NCBI RefSeq assembly: GCF_003522965.1
Contig: NZ_CP031513.1
Location: 806,001-870,000 of the forward strand
Source of the DNA: Bombilactobacillus bombi
Lineage (GTDB): Bacteria > Bacillota > Bacilli > Lactobacillales > Lactobacillaceae
Length of the DNA: 64,000 nucleotides
Direction: 5' to 3'
The notes under the pieces are model-generated. The model saw nothing but the letters and a program-made list of their open reading frames with translations. It searched no databases and was not told the origin of the DNA. Of this stretch, positions 18,767 through 27,538 are shown piece after piece. A program made the position numbers and the translations under genes. The stretch's first letter is position 1, and every line of letters starts with the position of its first letter.

Positions 18767-20926
18767 ATGATGACAACGAAATTAAAACAACTTTTAAAAC
18801 AGCGTACTGGTTGGATTTTATTATTAGTGATTTTTATTTGGATCAAAACAGTTATTGCGTATTATTTAGACTTTAATATGGGAGCAATGGATCCATTACA
18901 GCATTTTCTAATGATTCTCAATCCGATTGCTTCGACGCTTTTATTGATGAGTTTGACCTTATATTTTAAAAAGCCTAGTACAACTTATATTACCGCAATG
19001 ATTATTTATCTTTTAGAAACTATTTTGTTATACAGCAACATTTTGTATTATCGCGAATTTAATGATTTTATTAGTTTTAATACTATTATGAGTGTTGGTA
19101 AGGTTTCTAAAGGTCTTGGCAGTAGCGCCATCGCGATGGCTCAGGCTCATGATTGGATTTACTTTGTGGATTTTGCCGTTATAATCATTTTATTCTTTAC
19201 CAAAAAAATCAAGATTGACCATCGACCTTACAGTCGCTTACAAGCTTTTACAGTAACTAGTATAGCTTTATTTGGTTTAGTCTTAAACTTATTTTTGGCT
19301 GAATTAAGTCGACCTCAATTACTAGTGCGTACTTTTGATCGAACTTATATTGTCAAATACTTAGGACTAAATTCCTTTTTAACTTATGATGGTTTGAAAA
19401 CTGCTCAGAGCAATTCGTTGCGTTCAGGAGCACAAGGCACTAGTATGGATCCAGTTTTAAAATTTGTTAATCAAAATTATGCTGCGCCTAATCCCCAATA
19501 TGCTGGTGTAGGACGCGGCAAAAATGTGATCATCATCCACTTAGAAAGCTTTCAACAGTTTTTAATTGATAGCAAGGTTAAAGATCAAGAAGTAACGCCC
19601 TTTCTCAATAGTTTATATCATGATGATAATACCTTATCGTTTTCCAATTTTTTCCATGAGGTGGGTCAAGGTAAAACTAGTGATGCTGAAACAATGTTAG
19701 AAACCAGTTTATTTGGTTTACCTGAGGGATCTTTCTTTACTAGTTTAGGTACTAATAACACTTTTCAAGCAGCACCTGCCATCTTAGATCAACAGCAAGG
19801 CTACACGAGTGCAGTTTTTCATGGTAATATTGGATCATTTTGGAGTCGTGATACTGTTTATAAAAATATGGGCTATCATTATTTCTTTGATCAAAAATAT
19901 TACCAACAAACTGCTGACAGTAACACTTATTGGGGCAGTAAAGATAAATTACTCTTTTCTGAAAGTGTTAAATATTTAGAGCAGCTGCAACAACCATTTT
20001 ATGCCAAATTTTTAACAGTGACTAACCACAACCCTTATGAACTATCAGATACTGATACTGAGGGCTTTGAAAAGCCTGATACCCCTAATACTATGGTTAA
20101 TAATTATTTTGCTACAGCACATTATCTCGATGAAGCTTTGCGTGAATTTTTTGATTACTTAAAAGCTAGTGGTTTATATAATAATTCCATCGTTGTCTTA
20201 TATGGTGATCACTTTGGTCTGAACGAAGGTGATGAAAAAGCACTAGCTCCTTTATTAAATCGTGACCCTGATACCTGGACTACATTTGATCACTTACAAT
20301 TACAACGAGTGCCTTTCATGATTCATATGCCTGGACTGAAAGGTGGCATTCAAAAGCAATATGGTGGTGAAATTGATGCCTTACCTACTTTATTACATCT
20401 TTTAGGTGTCAATACTAAGCCATATATCTTTATGGGAACAGATTTATTATCACCTCAGCATAATCAAAATGTTATTTTCCGTAATCATTCCTTCGTTACC
20501 CCTAAATACACTGTTGTAAATAGTAATAATGACAAATTAACGATTTATCAAAATAGTAACGGTGAACTTTTAACCAATCCTGATCCGCTCATTCAAAAAC
20601 GCCTTCAAAAAATTTCTCAGCAAAAAGTTCACGAATTAGAACTATCTGATATGATTAATAAAACCAACTTGTTACGTTTTTACACACCTGCTGATTTTAA
20701 ACCTGTTAATCCTAAAAATTATAATTACCAAAATCAATATCAGCAGCTGTTAAAAATTCGCAATAACTTAGGTGAACACTCGACCAGTCTTTTTTCCAAA
20801 AATGGTAATAAGTCCACAACGGGACTTTATAAAACTAATGCTCCAGAACTTCAAAATAACAATGCTGCCCTTTACGAAATTCCTCAATTGAATAATTCTC
20901 CTAATAGCAATTCTTCCAGTAAATAA
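18767..20926 (+). CDS. ltaS: Lipoteichoic acid synthase family protein
   Basis: Polymerises glycerol phosphate from phosphatidylglycerol onto a glycolipid anchor at the outer membrane face. The 719 residues begin with five predicted membrane helices (about residues 17-190) and continue with an extracellular sulfatase-fold domain. The catalytic threonine is Thr304 in GQGKTSDAE, and metal-site segments are IIHLES and LYGDHFG. The C-terminal tail after about residue 640 is Asn/Ser-rich and low complexity. It could be an LTA primase-type paralogue; the length fits either. Confidence 0.88.
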   Translation: MMTTKLKQLLKQRTGWILLLVIFIWIKTVIAYYLDFNMGAMDPLQHFLMILNPIASTLLLMSLTLYFKKPSTTYITAMIIYLLETILLYSNILYYREFNDFISFNTIMSVGKVSKGLGSSAIAMAQAHDWIYFVDFAVIIILFFTKKIKIDHRPYSRLQAFTVTSIALFGLVLNLFLAELSRPQLLVRTFDRTYIVKYLGLNSFLTYDGLKTAQSNSLRSGAQGTSMDPVLKFVNQNYAAPNPQYAGVGRGKNVIIIHLESFQQFLIDSKVKDQEVTPFLNSLYHDDNTLSFSNFFHEVGQGKTSDAETMLETSLFGLPEGSFFTSLGTNNTFQAAPAILDQQQGYTSAVFHGNIGSFWSRDTVYKNMGYHYFFDQKYYQQTADSNTYWGSKDKLLFSESVKYLEQLQQPFYAKFLTVTNHNPYELSDTDTEGFEKPDTPNTMVNNYFATAHYLDEALREFFDYLKASGLYNNSIVVLYGDHFGLNEGDEKALAPLLNRDPDTWTTFDHLQLQRVPFMIHMPGLKGGIQKQYGGEIDALPTLLHLLGVNTKPYIFMGTDLLSPQHNQNVIFRNHSFVTPKYTVVNSNNDKLTIYQNSNGELLTNPDPLIQKRLQKISQQKVHELELSDMINKTNLLRFYTPADFKPVNPKNYNYQNQYQQLLKIRNNLGEHSTSLFSKNGNKSTTGLYKTNAPELQNNNAALYEIPQLNNSPNSNSSSK

Positions 20927-20937
20927 ATTATAAAATC

Positions 20938-20974
20938 TTAAAAGGCTGAGACCAACAATTGTCTCAGCCTTTTA
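20938..20974. terminator. Bidirectional terminator between ltaS and the histidine kinase
   Basis: TTAAAAGGCTGAGAC / GTCTCAGCCTTTTAA is a perfect 15-bp stem around CAACAATT, between convergent genes. Confidence 0.92.
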
Positions 20975-20995
20975 AATATATTTATCTAATCATTA

Positions 20996-22465
20996 TTAAC
21001 TGTCTTTCTTTTTTGTAATAATTGTTTCATCATAAAAGATTAACGTAAAAGTAGTCCCAACATTTAATTCACTGTGCACTTTAATCTTACCTTGATGTTG
21101 TTGCATTAACTGATGAACAATTGCTAGACCTAAACCAGATTCACCATATTTAGTACTTTTACGTGAGGGATCGGCCTTATAATATCTTTCCCAAATATTT
21201 TTAACTTGATCTTTACTCATTCCAATACCATTATCAGTAATAGTAATAGTTGTTGTCGCCAAATCAGAATCATGTATGGCTTTAATTATGACTGTACCAT
21301 TTTTAGTAAATTGAATTGCATTTTGTGTGATATTAAAAATAATTTGAATAAAACGATCATAATCTGCATACACTGTAGCCTTTTCATCCACAATTAGTTG
21401 AAGCTGATCTTGAGCTGCTTCTGCTTTTTTAGTTAGTTGCGAAACAATATTTTCTAAAGGTGACTTAATGGCAAAAGTTCTCTGATGCAGAGGTATTTGA
21501 TTAGTTCTAATTTTTTCATAGTCAAGATTTTCATTGACTAAGCGAATTAGCCGTTTAGTTTCATTCCGCATTAAAGTAATGCTTTTATCACGTGATTCTT
21601 CCGGAATAGCATTGTAAGCTAATCCTTCTAACAAACCATTAATTGTTGTTAATGGTGTGCGCATTTCGTGAGCCGCATCGGCCATAAAATCTTTTCGTCG
21701 CTGTTCTTGACGTTCAATCTCTTCATCAGATTTTTGCAACGAATGAGTCATTTCATTAAAGTCCGAAGCTAAATCATCAATTTCGTCTCGCCCATTTTGT
21801 GTAATTTGGACACTAAAATCACCAGCAGCCACTTGCTTTGTTGCCCGTCTTAAGCGATCAATTCTTTTAACTTGCCAGTTGGCTAAAAACCAACTCATAA
21901 TGACTGCAATAATTGTCGAAATTAAAAACGCCAAAATTACATTATTTTTAATAGAATTAATACTTGTTTCCACTGCTGAAACTTCGGCCCCAACCCACAA
22001 AATTGCTACTAAATTATTGTCTTTATCAAACCAAGGTTTAATAATATAAGTCATCGGATGTTTACGAAATAAAGGTGCTTGTTGATTATGATTACTATTG
22101 CGTTCTCGGATAACGGTACCAGCGTTTAACAATTTCCATGTCCGATGATCAAAAGATGGTTCATTAGTAACAGAAGGATACAGTTCATGTCCGCGCTTGT
22201 CAAACATAGCAAAAGTCACTTTTTCATTGGCCAAAACATCTTGCACCGAAGCAAAAGTTTCTGGAGTTATATTTTGAATATTCCCAGTTGCTGGATTTAC
22301 TCTGAGTGCCATCGCCTGTAAGTTATCAGAATAGCCTTCCATCTGCATCCAAGTCTGTTGATAAGCCATATTTTCACTGTAGTGATAAATAGCAAAAGCA
22401 ATAATACTCAAACAAGTAACAACAACTACTAAAAATCCGAGCATATATTGATAAATTAACTTCAT
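20996..22465 (-). CDS. Sensor histidine kinase (OmpR-type partner)
   Basis: A 489-residue membrane kinase. It has a transmembrane helix at about residues 8-28, an extracellular sensor region of about 145 residues, a second helix at about 175-197, a HAMP domain, and a HisKA domain with the phospho-accepting His266 in DAAHEMRTPL. The C-terminal ATPase domain has DNGIGM and GLGLAIV. Its ATG overlaps the response regulator stop by four bases (ATGA), so the pair is translationally coupled. The stimulus is unknown. Confidence 0.9.
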   Translation of the reverse strand: MKLIYQYMLGFLVVVVTCLSIIAFAIYHYSENMAYQQTWMQMEGYSDNLQAMALRVNPATGNIQNITPETFASVQDVLANEKVTFAMFDKRGHELYPSVTNEPSFDHRTWKLLNAGTVIRERNSNHNQQAPLFRKHPMTYIIKPWFDKDNNLVAILWVGAEVSAVETSINSIKNNVILAFLISTIIAVIMSWFLANWQVKRIDRLRRATKQVAAGDFSVQITQNGRDEIDDLASDFNEMTHSLQKSDEEIERQEQRRKDFMADAAHEMRTPLTTINGLLEGLAYNAIPEESRDKSITLMRNETKRLIRLVNENLDYEKIRTNQIPLHQRTFAIKSPLENIVSQLTKKAEAAQDQLQLIVDEKATVYADYDRFIQIIFNITQNAIQFTKNGTVIIKAIHDSDLATTTITITDNGIGMSKDQVKNIWERYYKADPSRKSTKYGESGLGLAIVHQLMQQHQGKIKVHSELNVGTTFTLIFYDETIITKKKDS

Positions 22466-23184
22466 TTAGTTTGCACGTCCGAATCGTCAAATTTATATCC
22501 TACTCCCCAAACAGTTTGTATAATTTGAGGACCTACTTGTTCTACTTTATGACGTAATTTTTTAATATGGGCATCAACTGTCCGTTCATCACCAAAATAA
22601 TCATAACCCCAAACTTGTTGTAACAGTTGTTCACGTGTAAATACTTGCTTAGGTTTACTAGAAAGTGCCTTTAATAAATCAAACTCTTTAGGTGTTAAAT
22701 CGGGAATTTCTTGCTCTAATAAGTATGCTTCTCGAGTTGCACTACTTAATTTAAAATGTTTAGTTTGAATATCAAATTTTTTTTCTTGCGCTTTTTCTTG
22801 CGCTTTATGTTCTTCTTGTAAGCCTGAGCGCCGATATAAGGCTTTAATACGCGCAATTAGAGTAATAGGACTAAAAGGCTTAGTCACATATTCATCTGCA
22901 TATTCTAATCCTAAAACTTGATCACTTTCAGAATCGCGTGCTGTTAACATGATAATCGGTACTGTTTGTGATACATCACGGATTTCTTTAGCTACTTCCA
23001 TCCCATCTTTGCCCGGCAAATTTAAATCTAAGGTAATGACATCCCATTCTTGCGCATGTTGATTAAATAACTCTATTGCTTCATCACCATCATAGGCAAA
23101 AACAACTTCCCAATTTTCCTTTTGAAAAAACATTGACATCATTTCTGAAACAGATTTATTATCCTCAATCATTAGTAATTTCAT
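22462..23184 (-). CDS. Response regulator, OmpR/PhoB family
   Basis: A 240-residue regulator with an N-terminal receiver domain (phospho-acceptor Asp53 in TLDLNLPG, conserved Lys102 in VTKPFS) and a C-terminal winged helix (about residues 143-235). The GLEYADEYVTKPF stretch is slightly shorter than the commonest form of this loop. The linker contains an in-frame AQEK-AQEK duplication made by a 12-bp tandem repeat. It is cotranscribed with the kinase and probably with the HAD gene 24 bases upstream. Confidence 0.93.
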   Translation of the reverse strand: MKLLMIEDNKSVSEMMSMFFQKENWEVVFAYDGDEAIELFNQHAQEWDVITLDLNLPGKDGMEVAKEIRDVSQTVPIIMLTARDSESDQVLGLEYADEYVTKPFSPITLIARIKALYRRSGLQEEHKAQEKAQEKKFDIQTKHFKLSSATREAYLLEQEIPDLTPKEFDLLKALSSKPKQVFTREQLLQQVWGYDYFGDERTVDAHIKKLRHKVEQVGPQIIQTVWGVGYKFDDSDVQTK

Positions 23185-23208
23185 GTGTTCTCATTTCCCA
23201 TCTATCAA

Positions 23209-24036
23209 TTAGTTATTAGTTAAGATAAACTTCTTAATGACTTCTGCCACTGCATCATGATTATAATCATTAGATGTTACATAATTAGCAGCATCTTTAA
23301 CCTCTTTGGCAGCATTTTGAACAGCTACACCTAATCCTGCAACTCTAATCATACTCAAATCATTAGTATTGTCACCAATGGCAATAATTTCAGTAGGCTT
23401 AATATTTAAAATTTCAGCTAATTCTAATAGTCCCTTGCCCTTATTAATCCCCGCTTTATTAAATTCCATATATCGATTTGACGAATAAGTACAGGTAGTA
23501 TCTGTCAGAATATCTTGCGGAATTTGTGAGTGTAAATCATCAAGATTAGCTCGTTCTTTATCTTTGTACAACATTTTAATTAAAGGCTGATTTTGTAAAA
23601 AATCTAAAGATGGCTCATCAAAAACATGATAAGCAAATCCCATTTTATCAAGATAATTTTTTTCGTCATTTTCGATATTATATACATAAATATCTGTTAG
23701 AGTGTAGATATGCATTGTGGCTTTATTTTTTACACCTACTTGAAATAACGTATTCACTGTGGCAAAATCCATCAATGTTTTAGCAATTACTCGTTCATTT
23801 CTATTTTCAGTAATTGCACTGCCATTAAAAGAAATAACATACTCATTGCTGGCCTCGGTCAAATTTAATTCTGATAAGGTTTGATGAATTAAAGTAAAAC
23901 CACGACCTGTATTGGGAACAAAAATAACCCCCAAATCCCGGGCCATTGCAATTGCTTCCTGCGTTTTTTGACCGACGTGTTTTTCGTCATTTAGTAATGT
24001 TTCATCTAAGTCACTTGCAACTAATTTATATTTCAT
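23209..24036 (-). CDS. Cof-type HAD-IIB phosphatase
   Basis: A 275-residue haloacid-dehalogenase phosphatase. Motif I DLDETLLND is at about residues 9-17, motif III is the lysine in NKAGINKGKGL, and motif IV is IGDNTNDLSMIRVAG. A large C2B cap lies between. Members act on sugar phosphates, FMN or pyridoxal phosphate; the substrate is not predictable. It is the probable first gene of a unit with the two-component system that follows 24 bases downstream. Confidence 0.9.
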   Translation of the reverse strand: MKYKLVASDLDETLLNDEKHVGQKTQEAIAMARDLGVIFVPNTGRGFTLIHQTLSELNLTEASNEYVISFNGSAITENRNERVIAKTLMDFATVNTLFQVGVKNKATMHIYTLTDIYVYNIENDEKNYLDKMGFAYHVFDEPSLDFLQNQPLIKMLYKDKERANLDDLHSQIPQDILTDTTCTYSSNRYMEFNKAGINKGKGLLELAEILNIKPTEIIAIGDNTNDLSMIRVAGLGVAVQNAAKEVKDAANYVTSNDYNHDAVAEVIKKFILTNN

Positions 24037-24181
24037 ATTTATAAAACTCCTATTATTATTATACTTAGTTTACTGTATCATTAATGTTGCTAAAATTAAA
24101 ATTCACCTGATTATTTTTAAGATTTATTATCGTAATTTATTTGTCTCATGTATAATAAAATAAAAAACAATGGAGACAAAG

Positions 24182-24655
24182 ATGACTAAAAAGAACATTC
24201 TTTATTTTGCCTGTTCCTGGTTTTCAACACAAGAAAAAGAATTTATGGAAAAAGGACAACAAGCTTTAAAACAAAATCCCACTGTTGACTGGGAAAATAC
24301 CTTTCGCCCCTTAGAACATCAATATCACAATATTGATGTTAGCCAGCATCCTGAAGCTCTTGCCGATCCAGCTTGGCAAATGGGAACTTTTCGTAATGAC
24401 TTGTTTGGTATTGATCGTGCAGATTTTGTTTGTGGCTTATTTTTGCCCCAAAAACCAGATTCTGGTATGGCTTTTGAGTATGGTTACGCTTACGCAACTC
24501 ATACGCCAATTGTTTCTGTTATTCCAGATGATGATCAATCCGAAATTAATTTAATGCTTTTACCTAGTGTGACTCGTTATTTACACTTAAGCGAACTAGC
24601 CACTTTTGATTTCAATCAAATAGAATTTGATTTATTTTCTGCAACTGCATTTTAG
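24182..24655 (+). CDS. ntd: Nucleoside 2-deoxyribosyltransferase
   Basis: Transfers the 2-deoxyribosyl group between nucleobases, a salvage enzyme typical of lactobacilli. The 157 residues keep the family plan: N-terminal YFACSWFS, FRNDLFGID with the conserved aspartate, and GMAFEYGYA with the catalytic glutamate at Glu99. It resembles the type II (purine and pyrimidine) enzymes more than the purine-only type. The ATG at 24182 is used because the ATG four codons earlier overlaps the GGAG ribosome site. A TATAAT at 24151 may be its -10 box. Confidence 0.92.
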   Translation: MTKKNILYFACSWFSTQEKEFMEKGQQALKQNPTVDWENTFRPLEHQYHNIDVSQHPEALADPAWQMGTFRNDLFGIDRADFVCGLFLPQKPDSGMAFEYGYAYATHTPIVSVIPDDDQSEINLMLLPSVTRYLHLSELATFDFNQIEFDLFSATAF

Positions 24656-24660
24656 TTTCC

Positions 24661-24698
24661 AAAAAGCGATATCTCTTATTTGAGAGATATCGCTTTTT
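24661..24698. terminator. Bidirectional terminator after ntd
   Basis: AAAAAGCGATATCTC / GAGATATCGCTTTTT inverted repeat, overlapping the stop of the opposing small membrane gene. A perfect stem with A and T runs. Confidence 0.92.
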
Positions 24699-24895
24699 TA
24701 ATGATGTATTAAAATTATTATTCCTAATACAAATAAAAGAATTCCAATTAAACCTGTAATTGCAGCTAGTAGTTTCATTAATTGACTAATATTAATATCT
24801 TTTTTATGGAATCCTTCTTGAAAGTTACGAAAGGCATAAAAAATTTGTCCAATCGCAATAATAATTAAGCCAATACCAACAATTACTCGTAACAT
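24698..24895 (-). CDS. Small two-helix membrane protein
   Basis: A 65-residue protein with hydrophobic segments at about residues 2-20 and 43-62 joined by a charged loop (FQEGFHKKDINIS). The family is not recognised. It sits 12 bases after the NlpC/P60 gene on the same strand, so it may share its transcript, and ends within a terminator. Confidence 0.6.
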   Translation of the reverse strand: MLRVIVGIGLIIIAIGQIFYAFRNFQEGFHKKDINISQLMKLLAAITGLIGILLFVLGIIILIHH

Positions 24896-24907
24896 TTAAA
24901 GCTCCTG

Positions 24908-25555
24908 TTAGTTGTTATTTAAACGTCGGCCAAAAGAAGGAGTAAACCATTGTAACTTACCTACTTTTACGTTTTGACCAGGTGCTGGAGCATGGATATA
25001 TTGACCATTGCCTAAATAAATTGCAACATGCTCAGCCGTTCCTACATCTCCCCAAAACAATAAATCTCCGGGTTTAATCTGTGATAATGGTACATAAGTA
25101 CCATAAGTACTTTGTTGCTGTGAAGTACGCGGCAAATTAATACCATTTTCGCGAGCAGTATACTGCACTAAACCTGAACAGTCAAAACCATTAGGTGTGC
25201 TTCCGCCCCAAACATATGGTACCCCTAAATATTTTTGCGCTGTCTGAGTTAAATCAGTTGCTGAAAAATCGGCCGCTACATCTTCAAAATCTATATTAGA
25301 AAAGATAGTCGTTGTGGTTGTAGTAGTTTGAACAGGTGCCAGCGTTGTAACAGGTGCAGACTGTGGCGCAAATGCTGCTGCATTAACAACAATTGGTTCT
25401 GCAGTTTTCACTGTTTTATCAGTTACAGCTATTTCAGGATTTTCTTGATGACTGACAACAATATCTTGTGCAAATACAGTGGTAGTTGATACAGACGTTA
25501 ATCCCACACAGACGCCTAAAGCTGCTAATATTGGTAAAGATAATCTCAAATTCAT
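24908..25555 (-). CDS. Secreted NlpC/P60 peptidoglycan hydrolase
   Basis: A 215-residue exported protein. It has an N-terminal signal peptide (about residues 1-29, ending near VFA), a Thr/Val-rich linker to about residue 95, and a C-terminal NlpC/P60 domain. The catalytic cysteine is in GFDCSGLVQY, the histidine in AEHVAIYLG, and a third polar residue in YIHAPAPG. These enzymes cleave the D-Glu to DAP bond of stem peptides, which fits the DAP pathway in this window. No LysM or other wall-binding domain is present. Confidence 0.88.
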   Translation of the reverse strand: MNLRLSLPILAALGVCVGLTSVSTTTVFAQDIVVSHQENPEIAVTDKTVKTAEPIVVNAAAFAPQSAPVTTLAPVQTTTTTTTIFSNIDFEDVAADFSATDLTQTAQKYLGVPYVWGGSTPNGFDCSGLVQYTARENGINLPRTSQQQSTYGTYVPLSQIKPGDLLFWGDVGTAEHVAIYLGNGQYIHAPAPGQNVKVGKLQWFTPSFGRRLNNN

Positions 25556-25654
25556 TAATGTTTCCCCTTTATTGCCTTCAATCTATTAATTATCATAACA
25601 TAATTGTCTATAGGATGGCACTTTTCTTCCAATTTCCAGTGCAAGAAAGTTTGT

Positions 25655-25672
25655 TTGTGAAATTACAATCAA
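25655..25672 (+). promoter_or_regulatory. Possible Rex operator upstream of the alcohol dehydrogenase
   Basis: TTGTGAAATTACAATCAA carries one full Rex half-site (TTGTGAA) and a degraded second half, immediately upstream of the -35 box. Rex commonly controls NADH-linked fermentation genes. The match is partial. Confidence 0.3.
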
Positions 25673-25676
25673 ACCG

Positions 25677-25705
25677 TTTACAAGTTACTTTCAGGGTGCT
25701 ATATT
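25677..25705 (+). promoter_or_regulatory. Promoter of the iron alcohol dehydrogenase gene
   Basis: TTTACA (25677-25682), 17-base spacer, TATATT (25700-25705), about 35 bases before the start codon. Confidence 0.6.
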
Positions 25706-25739
25706 TAAGTTGCTGACAAAGCAGATTGGAGATTATCTT

Positions 25740-26909
25740 ATGAAAGAAAATTTTGATTTTTTAATGCCTAGTGTGAACTTTTTTGGTAAAGGTGTTATCA
25801 AAAAAATCGGTAACAGAGCCCAAATGCTTAATATGCATAAGCCGTTAATTGTTACTGATAAATTTTTACGAAAAATGGATAATGGTCCTGTTGAACAAAC
25901 TTTAAATTCCTTAAAGGAAGCTAAAGTTGATTATGTTATTTATGATGGTGTTGAACCTAACCCTAAAGTACGGAATATTGAAGCCGCTAAAAAAATTTAT
26001 TTAGATAATAATTGTGACAGTATTATCACTGTTGGTGGTGGCTCATCTCACGATGCTGGTAAAGGTACAGGTATTATCCTTACTAATGGTGACGATATTA
26101 CTAAATTGGCTGGCATTGAAACTCTTGAAAATCCCCTGCCACCGCTCATGGCTGTTAATACAACTGCTGGAACCGCTTCCGAATTAACTCGCCATTGTGT
26201 TATTACTAATGAAGAAACTAAACTTAAATTTGTTGTCGTCTCTTGGCGTAACGTACCATTAGTATCATTTAATGATCCAATGTTAATGTTAGATGTTCCT
26301 GTAGGACTCACAGCAGCAACGGGGATGGATACCTTTGTACAAGCTATTGAACCTTACGTATCTACTAATCGTAACGAAATTACTGATGGTCAATGTGTTC
26401 AAGCTATTAAATTAGTAGAAGAAAGTCTTCGCGAAGTAGTTGCTAATGGTCATAATATTGAAGCTCGTACCAAAATGGTTGAAGCCGAAATGTTAGGTGG
26501 CATGGCTTTTAATAATGCTGATTTAGGTTATGTTCATGCCATGGCTCATCAATTAGGCGGTCAATACGATGCTCCCCATGGCGTATGTTGTGCTATTTTA
26601 TTACCTATCGTGGAAAAATATAACATTATTGCTTGTCCTGAAAGATTTGCACAGTTAGCTGAGATTATGGGTGAAGATACAACAGGACTTTCAACTCGTG
26701 ATGCTGCTGAATTATCCATTAAAGCAATGCGTCAAATGTGTGATGATGTTCATATTCCTCGTAGTATTAAATCAATGGGAGCTAAACCGGAGGATTTTGA
26801 ATTAATGGCAGAAAATGCTCTCAAAGATGGTAATGCTCCTTCTAATCCTCGTAAAGGTACTAAAGAAGAAATTGTTCAACTATTCCAAGAAGCATATGAT
26901 GCTGAATAA
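25740..26909 (+). CDS. Iron-containing alcohol dehydrogenase
   Basis: A 389-residue group III dehydrogenase. The NAD-binding GGGSSHDAGKG segment (about residue 100) and the NTTAGTASE motif are present. The metal-binding histidines lie in HAMAHQLGG and DAPHGVCCA. It probably reduces short-chain aldehydes or a diol product with NADH; 1,3-propanediol or lactaldehyde reductase are other family options. The ATG at 25740 has a GGAG site, while the earlier in-frame codon has none. It is monocistronic. Confidence 0.88.
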   Translation: MKENFDFLMPSVNFFGKGVIKKIGNRAQMLNMHKPLIVTDKFLRKMDNGPVEQTLNSLKEAKVDYVIYDGVEPNPKVRNIEAAKKIYLDNNCDSIITVGGGSSHDAGKGTGIILTNGDDITKLAGIETLENPLPPLMAVNTTAGTASELTRHCVITNEETKLKFVVVSWRNVPLVSFNDPMLMLDVPVGLTAATGMDTFVQAIEPYVSTNRNEITDGQCVQAIKLVEESLREVVANGHNIEARTKMVEAEMLGGMAFNNADLGYVHAMAHQLGGQYDAPHGVCCAILLPIVEKYNIIACPERFAQLAEIMGEDTTGLSTRDAAELSIKAMRQMCDDVHIPRSIKSMGAKPEDFELMAENALKDGNAPSNPRKGTKEEIVQLFQEAYDAE

Positions 26910-26938
26910 CTAATAATTCAATAACAAATAGAACCAAT

Positions 26939-26970
26939 AAGCAATCAAATTTTTAATTGATTGCTTATTT
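26939..26970 (+). terminator. Terminator of the alcohol dehydrogenase gene
   Basis: AAGCAATCAA / TTGATTGCTT hairpin followed by ATTTT. Confidence 0.75.
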
Positions 26971-26981
26971 TAATTTAAAAA

Positions 26982-27022
26982 CCAAAAAAGCCCCGAACCA
27001 CTTGGTGGCTCAAGGCTTTGAC
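26982..27022 (-). terminator. Terminator of the tmRNA gene
   Basis: Minus strand AAAGCC-GAGCCAC / GTGG-TC-GGCTTTTTT, about 30 bases beyond the mature 3' end of ssrA. Confidence 0.85.
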
Positions 27023-27053
27023 TGCTATTGGTTAAAGATGAATAAATCTAAAA

Positions 27054-27418
27054 TGGAGATGAGGAGAATCGAACTCCTGTCCATACATACTGCCACACCA
27101 GCATCTACATCCATAGTCATACTATTTATAGTTCACCGTTAAGAACGCTGTATGACTGAGCTAACCTTAACGGCTAGCCTGGAAGTCTCTTTCTAGTTGC
27201 TCAGGTGGTGCAACTAGACGTAGCTCAATTTTTTAAGACCCAATTTAACCCTTGAGCGAAGCTAAACGGATCACGCTAAAAACTGTTTTTAAGCAGCTAA
27301 AGCGTAAGAATTATTATTATTTTTTGCAGTTATAATTTAACTGTAACGTTTTTACGTAGACGTAACCTACGAGATGCAACCAGTGCTCAACTACATATGT
27401 CGAATCCATAACATCCCC
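27054..27418 (-). ncRNA. ssrA: tmRNA (transfer-messenger RNA)
   Basis: Rescues ribosomes stalled on broken mRNA together with SmpB. The mature 5' end GGGGATG pairs with CATCTCC at the 3' end to make the alanine-type acceptor stem; CCA is not encoded. The TTCGATTC T-loop is near the 3' end. The resume frame, on the minus strand in the 27290s-27320s, reads AKNNNNSYALAA then TAA, the tag form seen in lactobacilli. The length is about 365 nt. The partner smpB is at 48370-48843. Confidence 0.97.
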
Positions 27419-27432
27419 GTTAAGCAACAACA

Positions 27433-27461
27433 AGTATAATCCAAATAATATCATATTTCAA
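27433..27461 (-). promoter_or_regulatory. Promoter of ssrA
   Basis: Minus strand TTGAAA (27456-27461), 17-base spacer, TATACT (27433-27438), placing the start about 8 bases before the mature 5' end. Confidence 0.75.
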
Positions 27462-27480
27462 GTAATATCAAAATAAAATA

Positions 27481-27520
27481 CCTCATTACTGCAAACATTA
27501 AATGTTTTGCAATAATGAGG
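27481..27520 (-). terminator. Terminator of ackA
   Basis: CCTCATTA-TGCAAA-CATT / AATG-TTTTGCA-TAATGAGG inverted repeat just beyond the ackA stop, T-rich on the minus-strand exit side. Confidence 0.8.
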
Positions 27521-27538
27521 TAATAGACTTAAATGATT

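Noticed and set aside
26957-27142. 61-codon frame on the plus strand
   Set aside because: It lies across the tmRNA terminator and the 3' part of ssrA in antisense; the RNA gene explains the sequence.
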